This document shows positions 39,300 to 48,548 of a DNA stretch of 64,000 nt, piece after piece. The DNA is from Heyndrickxia acidicola (GTDB taxonomy: Bacteria > Bacillota > Bacilli > Bacillales > Bacillaceae_C). The translations under genes and the position numbers were made by a program. Within the stretch, counting starts at the first letter, position 1. Each line of letters opens with the position of its first letter. The notes beneath the pieces were generated by a model. It had not been told where the DNA came from, ran no database searches, and saw only the letters and a list, made by a program, of their open reading frames with translations. The stretch covers positions 1,376,847 to 1,440,846 of the forward strand of contig NZ_KV440953.1 in NCBI RefSeq assembly GCF_001636425.1, in the 5' to 3' direction.

Positions 39300-40088
39300 T
39301 CACTTCACTTTTTGTCCTTTTTTAATTTGGAACGCAGTGGATTGATATTGTTCTGTCAGAAAAACTCTTTGCTCCATATTAAATAAATTATTATTTTCTA
39401 CGGTGTTCATATAGGAATCATAGACGGCAAAGCCGTAGATTGAAGGAAAAAATAAAAACCATTCCATGTTAATAACATTCGTGGCTTCCTGTATTTTCCC
39501 CAGAAACAAAAGCGAGATTGCTTGAAGTCCGTGTGAATAGTAATAAAAAACTACCGTCCAGGTGAGAGAGAAAAATGCTGTTACGATGCGGTGCAGGTAA
39601 AGCTGCCCCAAGCCAGGGACAGTCAAAGACCAAAATATTGCAAGTATCGGGTATCGTTTATCCATATAGTTGATTTCCAGCGCACCCATACTAAAGGAAT
39701 TAAATCGATGGTTTTCGTGTTTAGCCAATATGTATACTTGATTCATATCAATAGTGGTACGATAGCTGTCCCATATGCCGAAGATATACACAGGAATATA
39801 AATTAAAAGCCACCGCGTATCCAGCACTTCTTTTGCTAAATCAATTTTTCCCTGAAAGGAATAAATCATAGCCACATTAAGATGAGCTTTTAAATTAACG
39901 AGCACTTCCCAAATAAACAATACGAATCCCCTCAAGTACTTCGACAATAGGAGGTGTCCAAATCCAGGAAATGCAGCGCTCCACCACGCAATGATATAAG
40001 GATTTCGCAAGTGAACCTGTGTTGTACCAAGAATACTGACATGCGCCTGATATCGTCTGGCTGTATTATCATTCGTATAATTATCCAT
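39300..40088 (-). CDS. Multi-span membrane protein with internal duplication
   Basis: A 262-aa protein with about six to eight hydrophobic segments. The motif W-S-x-x-x-P-G-x-G-(H/Q)-L-x-L appears twice, as AAFPGFGHLLLSKYLRGF (about 35-52) and LTVPGLGQLYLHRIVTAF (about 155-172). Each is followed by similar WE/WT helix and IYIPVYIFGIWDSY / FFPSIYGFAVYDSY blocks. The protein is thus a tandem duplication of a TM2-like unit. ATG start with AGGTGG. Forms an operon with the 38819 gene. Function unknown. Confidence 0.75.
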   Translation of the reverse strand: MDNYTNDNTARRYQAHVSILGTTQVHLRNPYIIAWWSAAFPGFGHLLLSKYLRGFVLFIWEVLVNLKAHLNVAMIYSFQGKIDLAKEVLDTRWLLIYIPVYIFGIWDSYRTTIDMNQVYILAKHENHRFNSFSMGALEINYMDKRYPILAIFWSLTVPGLGQLYLHRIVTAFFSLTWTVVFYYYSHGLQAISLLFLGKIQEATNVINMEWFLFFPSIYGFAVYDSYMNTVENNNLFNMEQRVFLTEQYQSTAFQIKKGQKVK

Positions 40089-40189
40089 CAGTACCCACCT
40101 TAGCTAAACCTTTTTTTATAGTCTTGCTAAAAACATGTTAATTATTCCTGTTGTATCACTTAACTGTTAGAGCAAAGGCAAAAGGACGC

Positions 40190-40336
40190 TGTGTTTTTTA
40201 GCTCATTTTACAGTAAAGAAAGGAAACCCATGCAAACAAGTTTGCATGGGTTTCCTTTCTTTACTGTAACCTTTCAGCAGAGCTGAAAGGCATGTGTAAC
40301 GGTAGTTTCACACGAATGAGCTAAAAAAACGAGCAG
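40190..40336. repeat. Repeat family B, long copy with 30-bp perfect inverted repeat
   Basis: Outer arms TTTTTTAGCTCATT (40193-40207) and AATGAGCTAAAAAA (40316-40329). Nested inside are a perfect 30-bp inverted repeat (40208-40237 against 40240-40269, loop AA) and a second hairpin CCTTTCAGC / GCTGAAAGG (40270-40290). The inner stem also resembles a strong bidirectional terminator. Confidence 0.8.
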
Positions 40337-40381
40337 TATTCATTATAAAAATTTTAACAGCGCAATTAATAGAATAAATTA

Positions 40382-41134
40382 TTATGTTCCAAATGTATTT
40401 CCGCCATTAACAGCTATGGATTGCCCTGTAATAAATTTTGCGCCGCCCGAAGCCAAAAATACAACTGTCTCTCCTATATCAGCAGGTTCTCCCATTCTTT
40501 TTAGCGGAACTTTCTGCTGATACTCTGTCGGATCTACCCCTTCATGCCTTTCGACCGGGATAAAACCGGGATGAACTAGATTAACCGTAATGCCATACGG
40601 ACCTAATTCTGCCGCCCAGGAACGTGTCATACCAATTTGTGCAGACTTAGCTGTCACATAATTAGCAAAAAAAGGATTTCCAATTTGTACGACTTCACTT
40701 CCTATATTGATAATCCTCCCGCCCATCTTCTTTTTCATACATGGAAGTACTGCCTTCAATAGGAGCAAAGGGGCCTTTACAAAAAACTCAAGCTGATCCA
40801 AATAATCTTTCCAATTGCTTTCTTCAATGGAAAGTTCAGGCTGAGGTCCAGTTGCATTATTTACGATGATATCAATCGATGAACCAAATTCTTGTTCTGC
40901 CATCTTTACAAGCTGGATTACCTCTTCCTGATTGGTAATATCCGCTTTGGCTGCCACTGCCCTTCCTCCGTTTTCTTCAATCCACTGCACTGTTTTTTGG
41001 GCTCCCTTACTGTCATGAGCATAATTAACCATCACATTTGCACCAGCTTGAGCAAGAGAGTAGGATATCCATTTTCCTAATCCACGCGAACCGCCTGTTA
41101 CAAGTGCCACAGTTCCATCTAAATAACGTACCAC
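40382..41134 (-). CDS. SDR family oxidoreductase (FabG-like)
   Basis: A 250-aa classical SDR: TGGSRGLGKW at about 14-23, NNATGPQ at about 90, Ser in NIGSEVVQIG and Y-x3-K in NYVTAKSAQIG at about 155-165, and the C-terminal VNGGNTFGT. GTG start (41134) with AAGAAGGGA. It follows the Gfo/Idh gene by 24 bp and probably shares its transcript, suggesting sequential action on a sugar or polyol. Substrate unknown. Confidence 0.9.
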   Translation of the reverse strand: MVRYLDGTVALVTGGSRGLGKWISYSLAQAGANVMVNYAHDSKGAQKTVQWIEENGGRAVAAKADITNQEEVIQLVKMAEQEFGSSIDIIVNNATGPQPELSIEESNWKDYLDQLEFFVKAPLLLLKAVLPCMKKKMGGRIINIGSEVVQIGNPFFANYVTAKSAQIGMTRSWAAELGPYGITVNLVHPGFIPVERHEGVDPTEYQQKVPLKRMGEPADIGETVVFLASGGAKFITGQSIAVNGGNTFGT

Positions 41135-41158
41135 TTTTTTATCCCTTCTTTCCGTTAA

Positions 41159-42154
41159 CTAAATGAGCACTCTTTCTCCTGTTCGATGTGATTTTGCCGC
41201 CGCTTCATTAATTTGAGTTAATAGAAAAGCATCCTCATCCGTAATGGATGGCACGGTATGATTCAGGATGGCATCTACCCATTGTTCCATTGGCATTTTC
41301 CCTTTTGCTGGGACATGTTCAGGAATCACCCATTCATATGGGTCGAGTTTGCTGCTTTTTATTCGTATGCTGTCGTCTTCAATCAGTAAAGTCCCTTCAC
41401 TTCCATACACCTCTAATTTTATAAACGGAGTGTGCAATGATATAAAGGAAGTTTCACAGATTCCAAGAATTCCAGTTTCATACTCTACAATTGCAATAGC
41501 ATTATCATCAACAGATCGGTCATAAAAAGCTTCAAGGCGTGCTGTCACCGCTTTTGGTTTTCCTGCCAGCCGGTTGACGATATAAATAGGATGCGCCCCT
41601 AGATCGATGAATGCTCCTCCGCCAGTTTGCTCTTCATTAAAAAAGTGTTCGGGAAGCCATCCATAGGGTTCTGTTTCAGAAGGAAGGCCTAACCCATGTG
41701 CACATCTGCAGCGTACAGTATTTACTTTGCCCAGCAAACCTTTTTCTATTGCTTCACTCGCATAGAGATACGGCGTTTCAACAAGCCTTGGAAGTGAAAG
41801 CATAAGCTGGACATTTGATTCCTTCACGCTTGAGAAAATGTCCTTGCTTTCCTGAAAAGATAGAGCCAGCACCTTTTCGCTAAAAATATGCTTGCCTGCT
41901 TTTGCCGCTTTCACTATGATCTGATGATGCATTGCAGTTGGAGCAGCTACGATGACTGCATCAATGGATGAATCTGCAAGCAATGTATCAATATCCTCTA
42001 TAAAGAGGACTTCAAGCTCATCTGCCCATTTACGTCCTCTTTCGGCATCTTCATCCCAGATTGCCGAAATGAAAATATTAGGGTTTTCTTTCGCTTCTCT
42101 TGCATAATCATCTGCGTGCACATGCCATCGGCTTAATAGCGCAACTTTTAACAT
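41159..42154 (-). CDS. Gfo/Idh/MocA family oxidoreductase
   Basis: A 331-aa NAD(P)-dependent dehydrogenase. The N-terminal Rossmann half begins VALLSRWHVHADDYA, unusual because the classical GxGxxG is replaced by LSRWHVHA. The EKVLALSF (EKP-like) motif near residue 95 and GGGAFIDLGAHPIYIVNRL near 170-188 provide the catalytic Lys and Asp/His of the family. The ATG at 42154 has GGAGTGA; longer open frame upstream runs into the pullulanase. 52 bp downstream of the pullulanase stop, so possibly in the same transcript. Sugar substrate unknown. Confidence 0.9.
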   Translation of the reverse strand: MLKVALLSRWHVHADDYAREAKENPNIFISAIWDEDAERGRKWADELEVLFIEDIDTLLADSSIDAVIVAAPTAMHHQIIVKAAKAGKHIFSEKVLALSFQESKDIFSSVKESNVQLMLSLPRLVETPYLYASEAIEKGLLGKVNTVRCRCAHGLGLPSETEPYGWLPEHFFNEEQTGGGAFIDLGAHPIYIVNRLAGKPKAVTARLEAFYDRSVDDNAIAIVEYETGILGICETSFISLHTPFIKLEVYGSEGTLLIEDDSIRIKSSKLDPYEWVIPEHVPAKGKMPMEQWVDAILNHTVPSITDEDAFLLTQINEAAAKSHRTGERVLI

Positions 42155-42206
42155 AGAACTCACTCCATTCGCGTACCTGTTTCTTTTGTTCTGTATTTTC
42201 CCTTTA

Positions 42207-44768
42207 TTACTGATAAAGTACCATCGTGCTGATCGGAGCAACCTGTGCGCTTCCTTCAACATACAGAGATGATTGCCCTTTTTCCGTTCCAAGCTGTTTC
42301 ACTTTCCATTTTCCCGCAGGAAGTACCAGGGTCTGAGCCGTATTGTTTGGATTATATATAACAATAATATTTTTCCATTTATCGTTATTAGCATGATCCT
42401 TTAGTTCAAAGGCAACCGTATTTGCAGGGCTATCCAAAAATGAAAGATGCTTTTGAATCTGATCCGCGGTTGTCATTCTGAAGGCAGGATGCTCATTCCG
42501 CAAATGAATGAGATTTGCATAATAATCAAACACTTGCTTGTACTTTGCTTTACGGGACCAGTCAAACTGGTTTACCTGGTCTCCTGCGTTATAGCTGTTA
42601 TCATTTCCGCCTTTTGTCCGCAGCATTTCCTCCCCACCCTGCATGAAGGGAACGCCTTGGGAAGTGAATACTACAGCTTGAGCCAGTTCATCCATTTTTA
42701 TTTTGTCTTGCTCTGTATCATTCGGGTTGCTTGCGGCTATTTTATCCCATAATGTCATATTGTCATGGCTGGTAACATAGTTGATCGTTTCGCTTGGTTC
42801 TGACGTAAAGTCCGTTATGCTTCCCATGACACCATTTTTAATTGCCTGGGTTGATTGTGTATCACCTGTCGCGAAGCCTTTTGCAGTTTTATCAAAAACA
42901 TTGCCATCCAGTCCATTTCTGATATTGTCATTGAACACTGCAAGCCCCAAGCCCTTTTGCTGCCCTTTTGTTAAAAGCTGGCCGCTTGATAACCCAGATG
43001 TTCCTCCTGTCCAAGGCTCCCCGTAAAGCACAATTCCTGGAAGCTGTTTGTGCAATTCCTTAGAAAGCTTCGCCATTGTATCTTTGCCTAAAAGAGCCAT
43101 TAAATCAAATCGGAAACCATCAATATGATATTCATTCACCCAATATTTCACAGAATCAATAATGAATTTTTGTACCATTGGGCGTTCGGCTGCAATTTCG
43201 TTTCCACATCCTGAACCATTCGTATAGTTGCCTGCATCATCCGTTCTGTAATAATATTCAGGGACTATCTTATCAAAATCAGAAACCAAAGCACTAAAAG
43301 TATGGTTATACACAACATCCATGTTAACGCCAATATGGCTTTGATGGAGACTTTGCACCAATTGCTTCATCTCTTTAATACGGGCTGTGCCTATTGGAGT
43401 TGTGGCATATGCACCTTCAGGGACGTTGTAATTTCTCGGATCATACCCCCAATTGTATGTGTCCGGCTTTGTTTCATCAATACTATTAAATTCCTCTACA
43501 GGCTGAAGCTGAACCGTGTTAATCCCTAGTTCTTTCAGGTTGTCAACACCTGTCTTGACATGATCCGGGCCTGTTGTACCCTTTTCAGTAAAAGCAAGGT
43601 ATTTTCCTTTGTGTTTCTGTCCTGAATTCGGGTCAATAGAAAAATCACGTACATGCACTTCATAAATCGTTTCATCTACAGGATTAGCCCGGGTTTAATG
43701 ACGGTCCTTCTGCCAGCCTGCTGGATTGGTTTGCTGTAAATCCACGATCATTCCTCTTGAACCATTTACTGAAATGGCTCTTACGTACGGATCCACTGCA
43801 TCCTGTGTTTGACCGTTCACTTTTACTTCATAAAGGTAATACCAATTATTCAAATTCCCTTTTACCTTCAATTTCCAGGTTCCGCCCTTACCCTGTTCCA
43901 TATTCAATTTTTTCGTCACTTTTCCATTTTCGGAGTTGAAAAGGAGCAAATGAACATCTTCAGCAGTAGGAGCCCAGACTCGGAAAGCCGTTGATTTTTT
44001 TGTGAATGTATTACCCAGATCATTTCCTTTATATTGATATTGAGCCAAATCCAGCACACTACGCGGCAGTATGGATTTAGCCTTGTATCCCTTTACTTCC
44101 AATAAAAGAGAGTGCCTGACATCTGGATTTTTGGAAAGAGTGATGTTTAGTAAATCTGTTGCATTTGATCCAGTGTTTCCTGATTTCACAGAAGTGGCTG
44201 AAATCCATTTATGTGCTGTTTGGTCTAAAACTGAAAATTGGCTTGTATCATTTGTTAACACCAAAGGAGCATTCAATTTTGCAGTAACTTTGTTTTTTCC
44301 ATCAAGATAGGCGCTGGAAATAGCCGGCTTAGAAGCAGCCTCAGCATCTGATTTGCTGTAGTAAATCGTCGGATCCCCTTGAACAACCCATACCTCATGG
44401 CCTTTAGAAAGGTCGATGTACGTATTATCCGGGGAGTTTTTTTCGCTCCAATCATTTTTGCGGACAATTAGGCCAACCTGGCTATTATTTCCGGGAACCT
44501 GAACATTTGCCGTCACCCCAAAATCATCTGTGGGTCCTGTGAATTCATAAGCTGCACCATCACCGTTTACTGGCTGGTAAGGCCACATCCACAAATCCCA
44601 GTTTGTATAATTGGAATCATAGCGGTGAAAATGAACAATAATGCTTGTCGTTGATGAATCTGCTGATGCCTTTTGATTAAAGAAAAAGGCCGAACTATTC
44701 ATAAATACCAAAACAACGGCCAGACAAGTGGCTGCAAAAAATTTTATAGTCTTTTTTTTGGCGGACAT
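42207..44768 (-). pseudogene. Secreted type I pullulanase, interrupted by an in-frame TAA
   Basis: Debranches alpha-1,6 links of pullulan/amylopectin when intact. The frame of 854 codons from ATG 44768 (GGAAGGAG) is broken only by TAA at 43697-43695. Upstream part: signal peptide (residues 1-32), a CBM41/PUD domain (IIVHFHRYDSNYTNWDLWMW), and a CBM48-like domain (FRVWAPTAEDVHL) ending WQKDRH. Downstream part, in the same frame: TRANPVDETIYEVHVRDFS, YNWGYDPRNYNVPEG, nucleophile in DGFRFDLM, acid/base in LYGEPWTGG, and TSHDNMTLW. Catalytic residues all lie beyond the stop. The second half has no ribosome site, so activity is probably lost. CAA-to-TAA is the simplest cause. Confidence 0.85.
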
Positions 44769-45007
44769 ATACGAGTCTCCTTCCGAAATGGATAATGGCC
44801 ATTTCCCTATCACACACGTAAACGTTTTCTTTTTTTCGTAAAAAATCAGCTCAATTGTCATGTGAATAATTGTACGGACAGATACATAGACTTTTTCTGC
44901 ACAAAAACCTATACGCTTATTTGTCTTAAACCTAGTAAAACAGCTCCCCTCCCCTGGCTATAAAAAAGATAGATTTCTCGGAAAATTTATCATAATATTA
45001 TTAATTT

Positions 45008-45021
45008 TGCAAGCGTTTACT
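45008..45021 (-). promoter_or_regulatory. cre site (CcpA)
   Basis: TGCAAGCGTTTACT differs at two positions from the strong cre TGAAAGCGTTTACA. It lies 240 bp upstream of the pullulanase start, fitting carbon catabolite repression. Confidence 0.6.
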
Positions 45022-45046
45022 CAGCGGTGCAGATTCTAAATAAATA

Positions 45047-45076
45047 AAAGCTCCCTTTGCATTAAGCAAAAGGAGC
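45047..45076 (-). terminator. Terminator of the symporter operon
   Basis: GCTCCTTTTGC / GCAAAGGGAGC on the minus strand followed by TTTTATTT, 16 bp after the 45093 gene. Confidence 0.8.
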
Positions 45077-45092
45077 AACAGAATTATTGCGC

Positions 45093-45287
45093 CTATTTAT
45101 GTTTTCCATAAAGCAGCAAGAAAAATACACCAACAATTGTCGTAACAATTCCCCAAATCAAATCAATATTAACACCATGGAGCGCTTTCAATTCAGGAGA
45201 TGAGATTAAACCTGTTAATAATATCAATACCCCAATGATGGTCAAAATTAATCCAATGTTTAATCTGATATCTGTAAATCTGTTCAA
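45093..45287 (-). CDS. Small two-helix membrane protein, symporter partner
   Basis: A 64-aa protein with two hydrophobic helices (NIGLILTIIGVLILLTGLI and LIWGIVTTIVGVFFLLLYG). The TTG start has AAAGGAGGAGAT upstream. It begins 15 bp after the sodium:solute symporter and shares its terminator, so it is cotranscribed. It may be an accessory subunit of that transporter; this is inferred from position only. Confidence 0.7.
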   Translation of the reverse strand: MNRFTDIRLNIGLILTIIGVLILLTGLISSPELKALHGVNIDLIWGIVTTIVGVFFLLLYGKHK

Positions 45288-45302
45288 GCTGCATCTCCTC
45301 CT

Positions 45303-46922
45303 TTAAAAGAACCAAATATTTAATATAATTAAAATGATAATTGAGATAGAACCCAGCACTTTTGGCCTTTTATACCACGGAAGATGTGTATGAACCAGCT
45401 TTTCATGATATCCAAACACAAGACCCTTGAGCTCTTTCTCTGTTTTCGGTTTTGTGAACATGCTGACAACGATTTCAATAACAACGGCTGCAAAAAATGC
45501 CCACCATGCTCTCCAAAAGTTCCCTGCTGCCGCACTGGCGAAGAAATCTTTTGGAAGAAAGAAATAAAGAATAGCGGCAGTAAGCGTTCCGCAAAGAAGT
45601 CCCCAAAATCCTCCCCAGCCTGTAGACCTCTTCCAGAACATTCCAAGCAAGAAAACAGCAAATAAAGGAGCATTAAAGAAACCGAACAATGTCTGCATGT
45701 AATCCATTAAGCTCGGGAAGCCCATTACGATATAGGCTGTAAAAATACTGATAATCATACCCACTATTGTTGCGATCCGCCCCATCCACAGGTAATGTTT
45801 ATCGGAAGCATCTTTCTTGATGTATGCCTGATAAATGTCATAAGTCCAAACAGTTGTAAATGCGGTTACATTTCCAGCCATACCAGACATGAAGGATGCA
45901 AGCAGCGCGGTGATACCGAGACCTAAAATACCTGTAGGGTAATATTTTGCCATTAAAAGCGGGAGAGTCATGTTAAAATCACCTGCATGACTGGTTGGGC
46001 CGAGCTTAGGCAGCAATACAATCGCAGCTAAACCGGGTACTACTGTTAAAATTGGTGTAACTATTTTAATAAAAGAGGCAATAATTGGCGTGTTTTGAGC
46101 TGCCGTCATGTCTTTTGCCGCCAGGGCACGCTGTACAACTAGAAAATCTGTTGTCCAATAACCAAACGATAGAACAAATCCAAGTCCGAGTGTTACACCC
46201 AGCCAGTCCACATTCATGCCATTTCCAGATGCTGTAGCAGTCCCATGCCAAATATGGGCAAATGTTTCCGGCACCTTCGCCATGATTCCACTCCAGCCTC
46301 CAGCATCGATAAGCGCCATGATCACTAATGGCAATAAACCAATCCAGATAAGGAAAAATTGAATAACCTCATTATAAATAGATGACGTAAGACCGCCAAT
46401 TCCAACATAAACCAATACGATTACTGCTGCTATAATGATACTGAAATTCAATGACCAGCCCAGCAGTACTTTTAAAATCAGCGCCATTGAATAAAGGCTT
46501 ATCCCCGACATTAAAACCGTCAGGACTGCAAATGATATCGCATTAAATCCTCTTGTTGCTTCGTTGTATCGAAACTTTAAATATTCAGGCACCGATCTCG
46601 CCTTCGATCCGTAATAGAACGGCATCATAAATATTCCGAGGAATACCATTGCAGGCACTGCACCTATCCAATAATAATGCACTGTCATCATTCCATACTC
46701 GTAACCGCTCGCAGCCATTCCTAGCATTTCTATAGCCCCAAGATTAGCCGAAAGGAATGCAAGTGATGTAATCCAGCCCGGTATCGAACGGCCGGATAAA
46801 AAGAAGTCTTCTCCTGTTTTCATTTTACTTTTTAATGCGTAACCAACTAAAATAACAAATACAAAATAAACAAGAATGATTAAATAGTCCACTAAACCAG
46901 GGTGAAAAATACCGTTACCCAT
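45303..46922 (-). CDS. Sodium:solute symporter (SSS/SLC5 family)
   Basis: A 539-aa, about 14-helix symporter resembling sugar-type SGLT members. Signatures: KSKMKTGEDFFLSGRSIPGW at about 31-50, SANLGAIEMLGMAASGY at about 58-74, YNEVIQFFLIW, YWTTDFLVVQRALAAKDM near 255-272, and FMSGMAGNVTAFTTVWTYDIY near 350. The last two are typical SGLT blocks with sodium-site Ser/Thr. Substrate is probably a sugar or related compound. ATG start with GAGAGGAG. A structured leader RNA lies 37-116 nt upstream. Confidence 0.9.
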   Translation of the reverse strand: MGNGIFHPGLVDYLIILVYFVFVILVGYALKSKMKTGEDFFLSGRSIPGWITSLAFLSANLGAIEMLGMAASGYEYGMMTVHYYWIGAVPAMVFLGIFMMPFYYGSKARSVPEYLKFRYNEATRGFNAISFAVLTVLMSGISLYSMALILKVLLGWSLNFSIIIAAVIVLVYVGIGGLTSSIYNEVIQFFLIWIGLLPLVIMALIDAGGWSGIMAKVPETFAHIWHGTATASGNGMNVDWLGVTLGLGFVLSFGYWTTDFLVVQRALAAKDMTAAQNTPIIASFIKIVTPILTVVPGLAAIVLLPKLGPTSHAGDFNMTLPLLMAKYYPTGILGLGITALLASFMSGMAGNVTAFTTVWTYDIYQAYIKKDASDKHYLWMGRIATIVGMIISIFTAYIVMGFPSLMDYMQTLFGFFNAPLFAVFLLGMFWKRSTGWGGFWGLLCGTLTAAILYFFLPKDFFASAAAGNFWRAWWAFFAAVVIEIVVSMFTKPKTEKELKGLVFGYHEKLVHTHLPWYKRPKVLGSISIIILIILNIWFF

Positions 46923-46958
46923 TACAATACTCCTCTCGCCACTTTAATGAATCCGTTT

Positions 46959-47038
46959 GCAAAAAGCTTTGTCGTTTTTGCCAGCCGGAAAGAACCAAAA
47001 CTTTACTAAACAGTACACCTCCTTGGGTTTCGCCGGCA
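46959..47038 (-). promoter_or_regulatory. Structured 5' leader RNA of the sodium symporter (possible riboswitch)
   Basis: Minus-strand RNA with a long imperfect hairpin GCCGG-GAAACCCAA ... TTTTGGTTC-CCGGC (47037-46982), enclosing AAGGAGGTGTACTG and TTTAGTAAAG. An immediately following stem GCAAAAA / TTTTTGC (46981-46959) ends 37 nt before the start codon. Purine-rich, GAAACC-type loops in a GC stem look like a natural aptamer. The class is not certain; a sodium-responsive riboswitch is one possibility given the gene. No poly-U terminator, so control would be translational. Confidence 0.4.
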
Positions 47039-47417
47039 TAATGTCAGGAAAATATACATAAGCATTGCACGGCCACGCATTTACCCCACTACCATATGTA
47101 AAGCCTTACAATTTCAATCAAAAAAGCATTGTCCATATGACCAGCGATTTGCATCTTCCGTATGCATCTTTTTAACTATACCCTCAGCATTACCATTTTA
47201 ATCCTTTTTTGTAAGAGCAGATTAGAGATCCTGCATCGGCCTGCGAAAAATTTTAGTAATTTTATACTTATATTTTAGTAAAACTTTGTTCTTCATCATA
47301 ATATATCAATATATCGTTTTTTGCCACTATTAATTTCCCTATTTTAAAGATTTTTTATGTCTCTTAAAAAATAGTGTTGGTAAAAAGCACAATAATAGAT
47401 GCTTCTCACATTTTATT

Positions 47418-47580
47418 GGCTGTTTTCGCATAAATTGCTGCTCTACGTAAAAAGGAACATCCCGTAAGTTTTCTGTCTTCTTGGCATCTTTTTGTGTGTT
47501 ATTCACAAGTTTCAATACTGGATATATATTCAAACTGATATTCTTGTGTACAATAGCAACAAAGTTTACGAAAAGAGCCT
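47418..47580. repeat. Repeat family D (MITE-like), copy 4
   Basis: GGCTGTTTTCGCATAAATTG to AAAGTTTACGAAAAGAGCCT, 163 bp, with clear terminal inverted repeats. The rest of 47041-47718 holds no gene. Confidence 0.85.
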
Positions 47581-47718
47581 TTACCAAAGACATAAAAAGT
47601 ATTACATCCACTTATTCGTGCAGCTTAAATTATACAAAAAAAGGCAATAAAAAGAGATACTGATCTCCAGTCAGTATCTCACACTTGATTCATTCCAATA
47701 AATGCACATATTAATCGT

Positions 47719-48420
47719 TCAGCTGGAGAAAAGCTTCTCTCTCGCAGGACTTTCAAAAACATGTTTTAACATATGGGGAGATTTTTTTTCCTCCATAAAC
47801 CTGCTGAGCTTTCGTTTTACCCGTTGAAGAGCATTATCTATTGCCTTTAAAGGCTGCTTTAAGTGCTCTGACATTTCCTCATACGTTAAGCCATCCAAGT
47901 ACAGTGCCAATACCTTTCTTTCCAATCCGCTCAGCATGCTGATGATTTTTCCTGCTAAATCGTTCGCCCTCTCCTGACCAATGATCATTTCTTCAGGCCC
48001 CAGGCCGTTATCACCAGGAATAATATCCAGAAGCGTACAATCCTTGTCCTCTTCATTTAATGGCTTGTTTAATGATATGGAAGTGTTTAGGGGGGCATGC
48101 TTTTGCCTTGTTGATATTTTTACTGCAGTAATCAATTGACGATTAATACAAAGGGAGGCAAAGGATTTAAAGGATGCTCCTTTTTCTTCTTTAAAATCAC
48201 GAATGGCTTTATATAAACCAAGCATTCCCTCCTGAAAGATATCCTCCCGGTCTGCCCCCCTTAAAAAGTAGCGGCTTGACATGGCCCGAACCAGCCTCTG
48301 GTATCTATGTAATAAAAAATTCAATGCTTCACCGTCACCTTTTCGAAAGCGCTTTACCAAAACTTCATCTTCTAATCCCGCCGGGTTCGCTGCCTGTATC
48401 CGTCCGATTTCAATCTTCAC
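47719..48420 (-). CDS. SigH-like RNA polymerase sigma factor
   Basis: A 233-aa sigma-70 family protein closely resembling B. subtilis SigH (218 aa). Region 2: LVRAMSSRYFLRGADREDIFQEGMLGLYKAIRDFKEE-type block at about 42-80. Next come RQLITAVKISTRQKHAPLNT at about 95-114, GDNGLGPEEMIIGQE at about 135, and region 4 ERKVLALYLDGLTYEEMSE plus KAIDNALQRVKRKL at about 165-205. Residues differ from SigH at many positions and the ribosomal/secE neighbourhood of true sigH is missing, so this is probably a paralogue with its own regulon. GTG start with AGGAGGGG. Monocistronic. Confidence 0.85.
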   Translation of the reverse strand: MKIEIGRIQAANPAGLEDEVLVKRFRKGDGEALNFLLHRYQRLVRAMSSRYFLRGADREDIFQEGMLGLYKAIRDFKEEKGASFKSFASLCINRQLITAVKISTRQKHAPLNTSISLNKPLNEEDKDCTLLDIIPGDNGLGPEEMIIGQERANDLAGKIISMLSGLERKVLALYLDGLTYEEMSEHLKQPLKAIDNALQRVKRKLSRFMEEKKSPHMLKHVFESPAREKLFSS

Positions 48421-48548
48421 TTTCTACCCCTCCTAGTAGCTGCTGAATATTACGTCCGCTGACCGCATACATATACTAGACTCTGACCTTTTTGACTGCA
48501 TCTCTCTCAACTATTCTATTACTATCATAGTAACGGAGAATGATAGAG

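Noticed and set aside
46990-47025. Leader peptide beginning GTG directly after AAGGAG in the symporter leader
   Set aside because: The start codon abuts the Shine-Dalgarno sequence, too close for initiation; the segment is better explained as part of a hairpin.
47339-47611. Minus-strand open frame of 90 codons
   Set aside because: Falls within the family D repeat; similar frames occur in other copies.
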